Part shown: piece after piece, positions 1 to 9,075 of the stretch
How the letters are laid out: the number at the start of each line of letters is the position of its first letter
Numbering within the stretch: position 1 is the first letter of the stretch
DNA from: JAPLJU01 sp036725345
GTDB taxonomy: Bacteria; Desulfobacterota; Syntrophia; Syntrophales; UBA2192
Direction: 5' to 3'
DNA: 64,000 bases
Assembly (NCBI GenBank): GCA_036725345.1
Contig: DAIMEJ010000004.1
Location: 108,632 to 172,631 of the forward strand
The notes under the pieces: generated by a model
What the model was told of the DNA's origin: nothing
The model's input: the letters and a program-made list of their open reading frames with translations, nothing else
Database searches by the model: none
Translations under genes and position numbers: made by a program

Positions 1-42
1 CTGGACCAGGCGAAGACAAAAAGGACCGAGGGCGACGTATGA
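1..42 (+). CDS. C-terminal end of upstream gene, possibly RuvX/YqgF (partial)
   Basis: Frame 1 is open from the first base and ends in TGA at 40-42, giving a 13-residue tail (LDQAKTKRTEGDV). The stop overlaps the ATG of mltG (ATGA), so the two are probably translationally coupled. Known context: in many bacteria the gene just upstream of mltG is ruvX/yqgF, the putative Holliday-junction resolvase. The identity rests only on that neighbourhood, since the tail has no diagnostic motif. Confidence 0.45.
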   Translation: MDQAKTKRTEGDV

Positions 43-1052
43 GATTTCCCGGTAAGAAGATTTTTCCCCGCATCGCGGCGGCGGCTGTTCTTGCCCTCAT
101 TCCAGTATTGATCCTGGTTGGGTACGCCCGGAGCCCCGTCGGGAGGGACATCCCCCTCCGCACGGTTGACATCCCCAGAGGGGCTTCCTTCAGCCACGCG
201 ATGGACATCCTGGAGGCCGAAGGCCTTCTGCGACAGCGGGAACTTTTTCATCTTCTCGCCCTGTTGAGAAACGGAACAAGGCAGATCCGGACGGGGGAAT
301 ACGAGTTTTCCGGCGCGATGTCTCCCTCGGAGATTCTGGGAAAACTCATCCGGGGGGAAATCAAGGGCTACCGCATCACGGTGCCTGAGGGTTTCACGGT
401 CCGGCAGGTCCTCGAACGCCTGCTGGCTTCAAGGCTCGTGGATGAAAAAGAATTTCTGCGTCTCAGCACGGACAGGCAATTTCTCTCGACACTGGGCATC
501 GGGGGGCGAAGCCTGGAGGGATACCTCTTCCCCGAGACCTATATCCTGGATCGCTCCATGGACACGAGGCACATCATCAAGCTCATGGTGGACCAATTCT
601 GGCACCACGTCACACCCTCGATGACAAAGCGATCGGCGGACCTGGGCCTGACGATCGACCAGTTTGTGACCCTCGCCTCCATCATTGAAAAGGAAACCGG
701 TCGCAAGGAAGAGCTGCCCCTCATCGCGGCCGTTTTCCACAACCGCCTCAAACGGCGCATGCCGCTGCAGAGCGACCCGACGGTGATCTACGGGCTTCCC
801 GATTTCGACGGAAACCTCCGGAAGCAGGATCTCCTGACAAAGACACCCTACAACACCTACCTCTTCGTCGGCCTGCCGCCGGGACCCATTGCCAACCCGG
901 GTCTGGACGCCCTGCAGGCCGCCCTCTACCCCACCGAAGTCGACTACCTCTATTTTGTGTCAAAAAATGACGGTTCCCACCAGTTTTCCGACAACCTCAG
1001 TCAGCACACGAGCGCCGTCAGGACGTATCAGCTCCAGAGGCGAAAACCCTGA
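39..1052 (+). CDS. mltG: Endolytic murein transglycosylase MltG
   Basis: Predicted inner-membrane lytic transglycosylase (YceG/MltG) that cleaves nascent glycan strands and is thought to set their length. It has 337 residues, normal for the family. A single N-terminal membrane segment lies at about residues 11-29, followed by a periplasmic LysM-like part and the catalytic domain. The signature around IIEKETGRK places the catalytic glutamate at residue 219, equivalent to E. coli E218, and LQSDPTVIYG is the second conserved block. The start overlaps the preceding stop (ATGA). It reads into the dcw cluster, but mraZ has its own promoter downstream. Confidence 0.95.
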   Translation: MRFPGKKIFPRIAAAAVLALIPVLILVGYARSPVGRDIPLRTVDIPRGASFSHAMDILEAEGLLRQRELFHLLALLRNGTRQIRTGEYEFSGAMSPSEILGKLIRGEIKGYRITVPEGFTVRQVLERLLASRLVDEKEFLRLSTDRQFLSTLGIGGRSLEGYLFPETYILDRSMDTRHIIKLMVDQFWHHVTPSMTKRSADLGLTIDQFVTLASIIEKETGRKEELPLIAAVFHNRLKRRMPLQSDPTVIYGLPDFDGNLRKQDLLTKTPYNTYLFVGLPPGPIANPGLDALQAALYPTEVDYLYFVSKNDGSHQFSDNLSQHTSAVRTYQLQRRKP

Positions 1053-1068
1053 AAAGCTAAAATTTTCC

Positions 1069-1097
1069 TTGACATTGACGGTGGCCGACCCTATAGT
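1069..1097 (+). promoter_or_regulatory. Sigma70 promoter of the dcw cluster (PmraZ)
   Basis: TTGACA at 1069-1074, a 17-nt spacer and TATAGT at 1092-1097. This is a perfect -35 and a near-consensus -10. The predicted transcription start is about 1104, which leaves a leader of about 65 nt before mraZ. It lies in the only sizeable gap before rsmH and directly precedes the MraZ repeats. Confidence 0.85.
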
Positions 1098-1105
1098 CCG
1101 GTTAA

Positions 1106-1130
1106 GTGGAGGAAAGTGGATGGTTGTGGA
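1106..1130 (+). promoter_or_regulatory. MraZ operator: three GTGGA repeats at 10-bp spacing
   Basis: GTGGA occurs at 1106-1110, 1116-1120 and 1126-1130, so three sites lie on the same helical face exactly 10 bp apart. Known: MraZ binds direct repeats of TGGG-type pentamers separated by 5 nt upstream of its own gene in E. coli. The repeats sit at the predicted transcription start, consistent with autorepression of the dcw cluster. Confidence 0.75.
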
Positions 1131-1169
1131 GTGCTTATTGCATATTCTTGATATCAGAGGATTTTAGGT

Positions 1170-1616
1170 ATGTCCGTTTTCAGGGGAAGATACTACCACA
1201 CCATCGATGACAAGGGAAGGATTATCTTCCCGGCAAAACTCCGGGAAGTCTTCGCGGAAAAGTATGACAACCGCATGGTCATCACCAACTGGGACGGCTA
1301 CCTGATGGTGTTCCCCTATGACGAATGGAGAATCCTGGAAGAGAAGGTCAGCCTGCAATCCCTCCTCAAAAAAGAGGTGCGCGCCTTCCAGCGCTTCTTC
1401 ATGTCCGGCGCCGTGGACTGCACTTTCGACAGCCAGGGCAGAATTCTCATTCCGCCGGCGCTTCGGGAATACGCCAAACTGGAAAAAGACATCATCCTTG
1501 CGGGGATGGTGAAGGTCATAGAGATCTGGGGCAAGGAACGCTTCGAGGAGGAAATCGTAAAGTCCGGCGCGAATATAGAGGGTTTCAGCGATTACATGGC
1601 CGACCTCGGAATCTGA
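1170..1616 (+). CDS. mraZ: Transcriptional regulator MraZ
   Basis: 148 residues, the usual length, made of two tandem SpoVT-AbrB-type domains (about 6-50 and 78-122). The N-terminus (FRGRYYHTIDDKGRIIFPAKLR) and the second repeat (DSQGRILIPPALREYA) are typical. Known role: DNA-binding ring protein that represses the dcw operon and opposes RsmH overproduction. It is the first gene after the strong promoter, and its likely binding repeats lie just upstream at 1106-1130. Confidence 0.96.
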   Translation: MSVFRGRYYHTIDDKGRIIFPAKLREVFAEKYDNRMVITNWDGYLMVFPYDEWRILEEKVSLQSLLKKEVRAFQRFFMSGAVDCTFDSQGRILIPPALREYAKLEKDIILAGMVKVIEIWGKERFEEEIVKSGANIEGFSDYMADLGI

Positions 1617-1648
1617 TCCCGCGGGATGCGACCTTTTAATAAAAAGGA

Positions 1649-1696
1649 AACGCCGGGAAGAAGGGGGAACTCTTCTTTTCATCCCCCGGCGGCGTT
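1649..1696 (+). other. Stem-loop between mraZ and rsmH
   Basis: AACGCCG (1649-1655) can pair with CGGCGTT (1690-1696), just ahead of the rsmH start at 1705. No U-run follows, so it is unlikely to be a terminator. It might be an mRNA processing or translation-control element between mraZ and rsmH, but that is only a guess. Confidence 0.3.
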
Positions 1697-1704
1697 GTGA
1701 GGCG

Positions 1705-2652
1705 ATGAAGACCGCAGGTTCCTTTTTTCACAGGCCGGTCATGGTGCGGGAGGTCCTCGAAGCGCTTCGCTGCCGACCCGGCGGGATTTACGTGGACGGC
1801 ACGGTGGGGGGCGGGGGTCACGCCCTGGCGATCCTGAGGGCCTCCTCTCCCGACGGCATCCTCGTGGGGATCGATGAGGATGATGACGCTCTTTCTGAAT
1901 CCGAGAAGTCCCTGCAGGCCTTCGGTGAACGAAAGATCCTCGTGAAGGGTAATTTCGCCGAGGTGGATCGAATCCTGGCCGGTCTTCGCATCGGGCCGGT
2001 GGACGGCCTGCTCCTGGACCTGGGGGTGTCGTCCCATCAGCTCGACACCGTCGAGCGGGGTTTCAGCTTTTCATCCGAGGCTCCCCTCGACATGAGAATG
2101 AACCGGGACCGCAAAGTCCGCGCTTCCGACCTCGTCAACGGGCTCGCGGAGAAGGAACTCGCGGGGATCATCCGCGAATACGGCGAGGAAATCAAGGCGG
2201 CGAAAATCGCAAGGGCCATTGCGGAAAGGCGAAAGACGGCGCCGCTCGAGACAACGTCTGAACTGGCGTCACTGGTCGCGAAGACCCTCGGGGGCGCCGG
2301 CAGACGGGGGGGAATCCACCCGGCCACACGGACCTTTCAGGCCCTGCGGATCGCGGTGAATGAAGAACTCAAGAACCTTCACGGGGCGGTTTTCAAAAGC
2401 GTCCCCTGCCTGAAAAAAGGAGGAAGGTTTTCCATCATCTCTTTTCATTCACTCGAAGACCGGATTGTGAAAAACGCCTTCCGCTCACTGGAAAAGGGAT
2501 GCATCTGCCTTTCGGACTTTCCCGTGTGCAGCTGCGGGAGAAATCCGCAGTTGAAGGTTTTGACGAAAAAGCCGGTGAGACCCGCTCCAGAGGAGATAGC
2601 AGAAAACCCGAGATCGCGAAGCGCGAAGCTCAGAACGGCGGAGAGGATTTGA
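1705..2652 (+). CDS. rsmH: 16S rRNA (cytosine(1402)-N4)-methyltransferase RsmH
   Basis: SAM-dependent methyltransferase (MraW) that methylates N4 of C1402 in 16S rRNA. It has 315 residues, as usual. The SAM-binding loop DGTVGGGGHA follows the HRPVMVREVL start. The conserved LLDLGVSSHQLD, HPATRTFQALRIAVNEEL and FSIISFHSLEDRIVK blocks are all intact. It ends 3 nt before ftsL and belongs to the mraZ-led operon. Confidence 0.97.
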   Translation: MKTAGSFFHRPVMVREVLEALRCRPGGIYVDGTVGGGGHALAILRASSPDGILVGIDEDDDALSESEKSLQAFGERKILVKGNFAEVDRILAGLRIGPVDGLLLDLGVSSHQLDTVERGFSFSSEAPLDMRMNRDRKVRASDLVNGLAEKELAGIIREYGEEIKAAKIARAIAERRKTAPLETTSELASLVAKTLGGAGRRGGIHPATRTFQALRIAVNEELKNLHGAVFKSVPCLKKGGRFSIISFHSLEDRIVKNAFRSLEKGCICLSDFPVCSCGRNPQLKVLTKKPVRPAPEEIAENPRSRSAKLRTAERI

Positions 2653-2655
2653 GAC

Positions 2656-2976
2656 ATGCCAGTCGTGAAGACGGCCAGGAGCCGCACACACCTGGACACC
2701 CGGGAGGGGGCGGGGTTGAAGGTTTCCAGTTTCATCCTCGCCGTTTGCGTCCTCGTGGCCGCCGCCCTTCTGTACGTCTGGTCTCACCTGAAGAACACGC
2801 AGCTCAAGTACCAGATGGCGGAGGAGATCAGCGTCCGGGACAGCCTCCAGGAAGAGAGTCGGAAGCTGAAGGTCGAAATCGCGACCCTGAAGTCACCGAA
2901 ACGCATCGAGGCCATCGCCAGGGATAAACTCAGCATGTCCTATCCGGAAAGGGAGCAGGTTATACAGATAAAATGA
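2656..2976 (+). CDS. ftsL: Cell division protein FtsL
   Basis: Small bitopic division protein of 106 residues. It has a short basic cytoplasmic N-terminus, one membrane helix at about 24-42, then a periplasmic coiled coil ending in the conserved KSPKRIEAIARDKLSM block. Known role: forms the FtsQLB complex with FtsB and FtsQ and activates FtsWI. It lies between rsmH and ftsI, its standard place, and its stop overlaps the ftsI start by 4 nt. The identity rests on topology and position, because FtsL is poorly conserved. Confidence 0.9.
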   Translation: MPVVKTARSRTHLDTREGAGLKVSSFILAVCVLVAAALLYVWSHLKNTQLKYQMAEEISVRDSLQEESRKLKVEIATLKSPKRIEAIARDKLSMSYPEREQVIQIK

Positions 2977-4961
2977 GCGGGGCATCCAAAAAATGGTACA
3001 AGTTCCGGCTGCTGACCGTTCTTTTGTTTTTCGCAGCCCTTTTCGTCGTCCTCATGACCCGGGCTTTCCATCTCCAGATCATGTCCGGCAGCACCTACAA
3101 GGTCATGGCGGAGAGGCAGCACAAAAAAAGTTTGCCCCTGCCTCCCGAGCGGGGTCTGATCTTTGATCGAAACGGTGAAAAGCTGGCGGCGAGCCTGCTC
3201 GTGGACTCCGTCTTCGTGGACCCTTCCAGGGTCATTGACGCCGATTCAACGGCGTCCCGTCTTTCAACGGTGCTCCACCTGAAAAAGAAACAGATCCTTC
3301 AGCAGATCTCGAAGTCTAAAAACTTCTGCTGGATCGCCAGGATGATATCCCCCGCCCAGGCCGGCCAGATCCGGGCCCTGGAGCTTGACGGTGTCTACCT
3401 TGTTCAGGAACCCAAGCGCTTTTACCCCAACAAGGAGCTCGCGGGACAGCTCATCGGATCCGTGGGGCTTGACTCCAACGGCCTGGAAGGGTTAGAACTC
3501 AAATATGAACATTATCTAAAGGGCGAAACGGACAAGGTCCTCTGGGGACGAGACGCCAAAGGCAGAAAGCTCTATCTTGCCGATGGACCGGCAGAGGAGA
3601 AAAAGGACGCTATCCACAACCTCATTCTCACCATCGACAACCGCATCCAGTATCTCGTCGAATCCCACTTGAAAGAGGCTATACAGAAAACAGGCGCCCG
3701 CGGAGGCATGGCGATCGTCATGGACCCCAAGACAGGGCAGGTCCTCGCGATGGCCAACGAACCGGCATTTAACCCGAACAACTTTCATCAGGGCAACAAG
3801 GAACTGAAGCGGAACAAGGCCATCACAGACGTCTTCGATCCGGGATCCACCTTCAAACCGTTCCTGGCCGCGGCGGCCCTCGAAGAAGGCGTGGTGAAAG
3901 AGACGGACCGGTTCTACTGCGAAAACGGCGCCTACCGCGTGGCGAACGTGACCATTCACGAGGCCAACAGGAAGAAACACGGAAGCCTCACTTTCCGCGA
4001 GGTCCTCAAGTATTCGAGCAACATCGGCTCCGTGAAGGTTTCCCATAAGGTGGGAAAACAGAAATTCCACCAGTATATCAAGAGTTTCGGGTTCGGCCAG
4101 AAGACGGGCGTCGATCTCCCCGGTGAATCCGGGGGCCTGGTCCGGCCCTCTGAAAACTGGACGACGGTGGACACGGCCACCATCGCCTTCGGCCAGGGTA
4201 TTTCCGTGACGGCCCTTCAGCTCATCAGCGCCTTCTCCGCCATCGCAAACCAGGGGATGCTCATGCAGCCTTATATCGTTCAGAAAGTCGTCAACCAGCG
4301 CGGCGAGGTGGTCAAGGAATTCACGCCGACGGTTGTCCGCCAGGTGATCTCGCCGCGAACGGCGGAAAGGCTCACGGCCATCCTCACCGACGTCGTCGGC
4401 GAAGAGGGAGGGACCGGCAAGAAGGCCCGGATTCAGAACCTGGGCGTGGCGGGAAAGACGGGGACCTCCCAGAAATTCGACTTCGCGGCCAAACGATACT
4501 CGCGGGAAAAGGTGCGGACCTCCTTCATGGGGTTCTTCCCGTCGGGAAGCCCGAGGCTGGCCATCCTGGTCACCATTGACGAGCCTCAGCGGTTCAAGTG
4601 GGGCGGTGAGGCCGCGGCACCCGTGTTCAAGGAGATTTCCCAGCAGATCATCCGATGCTTCGACAGCAGTATCGGCGAGGTCCCGACGATTGACAGGGAG
4701 GACATCTCAAAGCCCGTGAAGGTTCAACTGGCCTCGTCGGCCGCAGAGGCCGTCGCCGCAAACGGTGAAACCCCGGAGACGGAAGATCTCCTGCCGGACT
4801 TCAGGGGGATGACGTTGAAGAACGCCCTCAAGGTAGCCCAGGAGCGCGAGATCGACATCAAGGTCGTCGGCAGCGGCTGGGCCGTGAGCCAGATTCCCAC
4901 GGCGGGCAGTGCCATCAGGAAAAACCGCGCCTGTACCGTTTATTTCACGGCAGGCCACTGA
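2973..4961 (+). CDS. ftsI: Septal peptidoglycan transpeptidase FtsI (PBP3) with PASTA domain
   Basis: Class B penicillin-binding protein of 662 residues. One membrane helix (about 12-30) is followed by the dimerisation domain and the transpeptidase domain with STFK (catalytic serine 292), SSN (348-350) and KTGT (495-498). A C-terminal PASTA domain covers about residues 595-662. The PASTA makes it longer than enterobacterial FtsI (588) and recalls Gram-positive SpoVD/PBP2X. The start overlaps ftsL. Known role: crosslinks septal peptidoglycan together with FtsW, encoded 5.5 kb downstream. Confidence 0.96.
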   Translation: MSGASKKWYKFRLLTVLLFFAALFVVLMTRAFHLQIMSGSTYKVMAERQHKKSLPLPPERGLIFDRNGEKLAASLLVDSVFVDPSRVIDADSTASRLSTVLHLKKKQILQQISKSKNFCWIARMISPAQAGQIRALELDGVYLVQEPKRFYPNKELAGQLIGSVGLDSNGLEGLELKYEHYLKGETDKVLWGRDAKGRKLYLADGPAEEKKDAIHNLILTIDNRIQYLVESHLKEAIQKTGARGGMAIVMDPKTGQVLAMANEPAFNPNNFHQGNKELKRNKAITDVFDPGSTFKPFLAAAALEEGVVKETDRFYCENGAYRVANVTIHEANRKKHGSLTFREVLKYSSNIGSVKVSHKVGKQKFHQYIKSFGFGQKTGVDLPGESGGLVRPSENWTTVDTATIAFGQGISVTALQLISAFSAIANQGMLMQPYIVQKVVNQRGEVVKEFTPTVVRQVISPRTAERLTAILTDVVGEEGGTGKKARIQNLGVAGKTGTSQKFDFAAKRYSREKVRTSFMGFFPSGSPRLAILVTIDEPQRFKWGGEAAAPVFKEISQQIIRCFDSSIGEVPTIDREDISKPVKVQLASSAAEAVAANGETPETEDLLPDFRGMTLKNALKVAQEREIDIKVVGSGWAVSQIPTAGSAIRKNRACTVYFTAGH

Positions 4962-4970
4962 AGGAGATCA

Positions 4971-6533
4971 TTGAAGCTATCGGAGCTGATCCAGGGTGTT
5001 GAGGTCCTGCAATCGGAGGGTGCCCTCTCGCGAGAGGTCTCCTCCGTCTGCTACGACTCCCGATGGTGCGCGAAGGATTCGCTCTTTGTCGCCATCCCGG
5101 GGCTCAAGCTCGACGGACACCGCTTCGTCCCGCAGGCCTTGAAGCAGGGCAGCCGTTTCATCCTCTGTGAAAGGCCCGTCGATGCGCCTGCCGGCGTGAC
5201 CGTCCTGCGGGTAAAGGACAGCCGCGCGGCCCTGGGCATTATCGGGAAAAATTTTTTCCGGAACCCCTCGTCCGCCCTCTGTCTGATCGGTGTGACGGGG
5301 ACGAACGGGAAAACGACGATCACCTATCTGCTGGAGTCCGTCTTCAGGCAGGCGGGATACTCACCCGGTGTCATCGGGACGATCAATTACCGTTACGGTT
5401 CGAAGGTGCGTGAGGCGGCCCACACGACACCGGAATCCTTCGACCTCCAGGGAATGCTCCGGGAGATGCTGGACTCGGGGGTCAGCCATGTGGTCATGGA
5501 GGTATCCTCGCACGCCCTGGACCAGAAAAGAGTGGATGACTGTGAGTTCGACGCGGGGATTTTCACGAATCTCTCGCAGGATCACCTCGATTATCACCAG
5601 ACGCTGGAAGCCTATTTCCAGGCGAAGAGACGATTTTTCAGCGAGGTTCTCGGCCGGAAGGTCGGGGGGCGGAAACAGGCCATGATCATCAACGGAGACG
5701 ACCCCTACGGCAGGCGCATCCTGCACGAGATGCCCCCTTCGCAGGCTCTTTCCTTCGGGCTGGAGGGCTCGTGCGACATCGGGGCGACGGGATTCTCTTT
5801 CTCCCTCGAGGGAATCGAAGCCCGGATCCGCACTCCGCGAGACACTTTCCCGGTGAAGGCCCCCCTTGTCGGGCGATATAACCTTTATAACATCCTTGCC
5901 GCCGCAGCGGCGGCCCATGCCCTGGCTATTGAATACAGGGCCGTCCAGGCAGGGCTCCTGAATCTCGGCACGATTCCGGGCCGTCTCGAAAAGGTCAGTG
6001 TCGCGGGAGAGCCGGCCGTCTTTGTGGACTACGCCCACACGGAGGACGCACTGAAAAAAGTCATCGAAAACCTGCTGCCTTTCAAAAAAGCGCGACTCAT
6101 AACGGTATTCGGCTGCGGGGGGGATCGCGACCGGGGAAAACGCCCCCTCATGGGAAGGGCAGTCGTCACGCGAAGCGATCTGTCGATCCTGACGTCCGAC
6201 AACCCGAGGACGGAGGACCCCCTGACCATCCTCAGGCAGATCGAGGAGGGCGTCGAAAAAGAAGGCCTGACGAAATACGCCATCCGGGATGTCCGGAAAG
6301 GTTTCAGCGCAAAAGGCTACGTCGTCATCCCCGATCGCCGGGAGGCCATTCGCGAAGCCATCGAACTTGCGGATCCCGAAGACATCGTGCTCGTCGCCGG
6401 GAAAGGTCATGAGACCTATCAGATCATCGGGACCGAGAAATTCCCTTTTGACGACAGGGATGAATGCCGGGAAGCGCTGAAAGCATCCGGATACGGGAAG
6501 GGCAGATGGAAAAAGAGTCTCTCCCGCAGTTGA
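4971..6533 (+). CDS. murE: UDP-MurNAc-L-Ala-D-Glu:meso-diaminopimelate ligase MurE
   Basis: Cytoplasmic Mur ligase of 520 residues that adds the third amino acid of the stem peptide. The ATP loop GTNGKTT lies at about 110-116. The substrate-specificity motif DNPR is at 410-413, the form found in meso-diaminopimelate enzymes, so the organism should have Gram-negative-type A2pm peptidoglycan. The start is a TTG with AAGGAG just upstream, about 9 nt after ftsI. The C-terminus overlaps the murF start. Confidence 0.97.
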   Translation: MKLSELIQGVEVLQSEGALSREVSSVCYDSRWCAKDSLFVAIPGLKLDGHRFVPQALKQGSRFILCERPVDAPAGVTVLRVKDSRAALGIIGKNFFRNPSSALCLIGVTGTNGKTTITYLLESVFRQAGYSPGVIGTINYRYGSKVREAAHTTPESFDLQGMLREMLDSGVSHVVMEVSSHALDQKRVDDCEFDAGIFTNLSQDHLDYHQTLEAYFQAKRRFFSEVLGRKVGGRKQAMIINGDDPYGRRILHEMPPSQALSFGLEGSCDIGATGFSFSLEGIEARIRTPRDTFPVKAPLVGRYNLYNILAAAAAAHALAIEYRAVQAGLLNLGTIPGRLEKVSVAGEPAVFVDYAHTEDALKKVIENLLPFKKARLITVFGCGGDRDRGKRPLMGRAVVTRSDLSILTSDNPRTEDPLTILRQIEEGVEKEGLTKYAIRDVRKGFSAKGYVVIPDRREAIREAIELADPEDIVLVAGKGHETYQIIGTEKFPFDDRDECREALKASGYGKGRWKKSLSRS

Positions 6534-7930
6534 ATGTCGAAGATGTTCGCAAGGCCGCAGGTGCCGTCATGGCCCCCGGCCACCGGGAACGGAAATTCCT
6601 GGGGGTTTCCACGGATTCGAGACACATCGTGAAAGGGAACCTCTTTGTGGCCCTCGTCGGAGAACATTTCGACGGCCACGATTTTTTGAAAACGGCCGTC
6701 GATGCGGGCGCGGCGGGCGTTGTTGTCCGGCGGGACCGGAAGGGGAAAACCGATTCGCTACCCGCCGACGCGACGGTTCTGTATGTCGAGGACACGCTGA
6801 AGGCCCTGGGGGACATCGCCCACCACTGGCGGATGAAATTCAAGGTCCCCGTCGTGGCGATCACGGGGAGTTCGGGAAAGACCACGACGAAAGAGATGGC
6901 GGCGACCGTGCTGGGGCAGACGAAGACCGTCCTCAGGAACGAGGGAAACCTCAACAACCTGATCGGGCTCCCCCTGACGCTTTTGAGGCTCCATGCCCGG
7001 CACGAAGCCGCTGCGCTGGAGATGGGAACGAACCGGCGGGGTGAAATCCGAAGGCTCACGGAGATTGCCGAACCGGGCATCGGCATCATCACGAATGTGG
7101 GGACCGCCCACCTCGAGGGGCTCAAGTCCCTGGAGATGATCAGGGAGGAGAAAGGGGACCTCTTTGAAACCATGGCCGGCCGGGGTGTTGCCGTCATCAA
7201 CATCGATGACCCGAACCTCTCTCCGTGGGAAAAGCGCTGGAAAGGGCAGAAGGTCACCTTCGGCATCCGGAGGTCCGCCGATGTTTATGCGGCGCATATC
7301 ACCCACGAGGGGGAAAAAGGGACGATCTTCACGCTCGTAACGGGAAAGGCATCACGGGAAATAACGTTGACCACGGTCGGCAACCACAACGTCTACAATG
7401 CGCTGGCCGCCGCTGCCGCGGCCCAGGCCTGCGGCGTCCCCTTCGACAGGATCTGCCGGGGTCTCATGGCTTTCAAGCCCGTTCCGGGCCGGATGGAAGT
7501 GCATCGGTTGAAAAACGGCTCCTTCATCATCGACGACGCCTACAATGCCAACCCGGCGTCCGTCAGTGAAGCATTGAAAACGCTCCGGGAACTGCGGGGG
7601 GAGAGCCGCAGTGTCGTCGTTCTCGGCGACATGCTGGAACTCGGTGAACAGTCGGAAAGACTTCACGAGGACATCGGCCGGATGATCGGAGAGACAGGCG
7701 TGCACAAGGTTTTTCTGCGCGGGCAGTTCGCCCGGGCCGTGGCCCAGGGGGCCATGAAAAAGGGCCTCCGGGGGGATCAGATCCATTTCGATCTGTCCCC
7801 CCAAGAGATCGCGGAATCCCTGAAGCGCGGCCTCAGGGAAGGGGACTGGGTCCTCGTCAAGGGGTCCCGCAGGATGAAGATGGAGGAAGTGGTTCAGGAG
7901 GTTGTTCGCAAGATCGGTCTTGCCGGCTGA
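6506..7930 (+). CDS. murF: UDP-MurNAc-tripeptide:D-Ala-D-Ala ligase MurF
   Basis: Mur ligase adding the D-Ala-D-Ala dipeptide. The ATP loop GSSGKTTTKE and the MurF-type DAYNANPASV block are present. I place the start at ATG 6506 (MEKESLPQL), preceded by GGAAGGGC, rather than at the in-frame ATG 6464, which would add 14 residues lying wholly inside murE. The result is 474 residues with a 28-nt overlap with murE. The partner ligase gene ddl is not in this cluster, so D-Ala-D-Ala must come from elsewhere. Confidence 0.95.
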   Translation: MEKESLPQLNVEDVRKAAGAVMAPGHRERKFLGVSTDSRHIVKGNLFVALVGEHFDGHDFLKTAVDAGAAGVVVRRDRKGKTDSLPADATVLYVEDTLKALGDIAHHWRMKFKVPVVAITGSSGKTTTKEMAATVLGQTKTVLRNEGNLNNLIGLPLTLLRLHARHEAAALEMGTNRRGEIRRLTEIAEPGIGIITNVGTAHLEGLKSLEMIREEKGDLFETMAGRGVAVINIDDPNLSPWEKRWKGQKVTFGIRRSADVYAAHITHEGEKGTIFTLVTGKASREITLTTVGNHNVYNALAAAAAAQACGVPFDRICRGLMAFKPVPGRMEVHRLKNGSFIIDDAYNANPASVSEALKTLRELRGESRSVVVLGDMLELGEQSERLHEDIGRMIGETGVHKVFLRGQFARAVAQGAMKKGLRGDQIHFDLSPQEIAESLKRGLREGDWVLVKGSRRMKMEEVVQEVVRKIGLAG

Positions 7931-7985
7931 AAGGCCCCGTTTCGGTTCGGCGGCTCGCTCCTGAGTGCAAAGGAGGTCGGAAGCG

Positions 7986-9065
7986 TTGATTTTTCATCTG
8001 TTATACCCTCTGCATGAAACCTATTCCTACTTCAACGTGTTCCGCTACATCACGTTCAGGACGATCTACGCGGCCATCACGGCTCTCTTCATCTGTTTCG
8101 TGCTGGGTCCGTGGCTGATCCGGAAACTGGAAGCCCTCAAGGTGGGGCAGCCCATCCGCGAGGACGGGCCGGACTCGCACATGTCCAAAAAGGGAACACC
8201 GACGATGGGCGGCATTCTGATTATCTTTGCGAGCATCCTGTCGACCCTGTTCTGGGCGAACCTGACGAACCACCTCATCTGGCTCGTGGTGATGGCGACG
8301 GTGGGATTCGGCATCATCGGGTTCATGGACGACTATCAGAAACTCACCGCGGGAGACAGCAAGGGCATCTCGGCCAGGAAAAGGCTCAGTCTGGAGTTCC
8401 TGATCGCCCTTTTCATCAGCATCGTCCTCTTTATCCGGCCCGATTTCAGCTCCGCCGTCACCATTCCGTTTTTCAAGACCATGCTCCCCAACCTGGGGCT
8501 TGCCTACATCCTTTTCTCGACCTTCGTGATCGTCGGGTCGGCCAACGCCGTCAACCTCACCGACGGGCTGGACGGGCTTGCCATCGGTCCCGCCACGATC
8601 TGTTTCCTGACCTATCTGCTTTTCGCCTACTTCGCCGGAAACGTCAAAATCGCAGGCTATCTGCAGATCCCCTACGTGCCCGGCACGGGCGAGCTGTCCG
8701 TCTTCTGCGGGGCCATGGCGGGGGCCTGCCTGGGCTTCCTCTGGTTCAACACTTACCCGGCCCAGGTGTTCATGGGGGATGTCGGGTCCCTCTCTCTGGG
8801 AAGCGCCCTGGGATCGCTGGCCATCATGACCAAACAGGAACTGCTCCTGGCGATTGTCGGGGGGATCTTCGTTCTCGAGGCGATCTCCGTCATCTTCCAG
8901 GTGGGATACTTTCGACTCTCCAACGGGCGGCGCATCTTCCGGATGGCGCCTATTCACCATCACTTTGAACTCAAGGGCTGGGCGGAGCCCAAGGTGATCG
9001 TGCGATTCTGGATCATCTCCATATTGCTCGCGCTCCTCGCTATCAGCACCTTGAAGTTGAGGTAG
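7986..9065 (+). CDS. mraY: Phospho-MurNAc-pentapeptide translocase MraY
   Basis: Polytopic membrane enzyme that transfers phospho-MurNAc-pentapeptide to undecaprenyl phosphate, making lipid I. The start is TTG at 7986: AGGAGGT lies 8 nt before it and the product begins MIFHLLYPL as in the family, whereas an upstream GTG at 7965 would overlap that ribosome site. The result is 359 residues with ten expected helices. The catalytic aspartates in GFMDDYQKL and NLTDGLDGLA and the HHHFE motif are intact. Confidence 0.96.
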   Translation: MIFHLLYPLHETYSYFNVFRYITFRTIYAAITALFICFVLGPWLIRKLEALKVGQPIREDGPDSHMSKKGTPTMGGILIIFASILSTLFWANLTNHLIWLVVMATVGFGIIGFMDDYQKLTAGDSKGISARKRLSLEFLIALFISIVLFIRPDFSSAVTIPFFKTMLPNLGLAYILFSTFVIVGSANAVNLTDGLDGLAIGPATICFLTYLLFAYFAGNVKIAGYLQIPYVPGTGELSVFCGAMAGACLGFLWFNTYPAQVFMGDVGSLSLGSALGSLAIMTKQELLLAIVGGIFVLEAISVIFQVGYFRLSNGRRIFRMAPIHHHFELKGWAEPKVIVRFWIISILLALLAISTLKLR

Positions 9066-9075
9066 AAAGGAGGGC

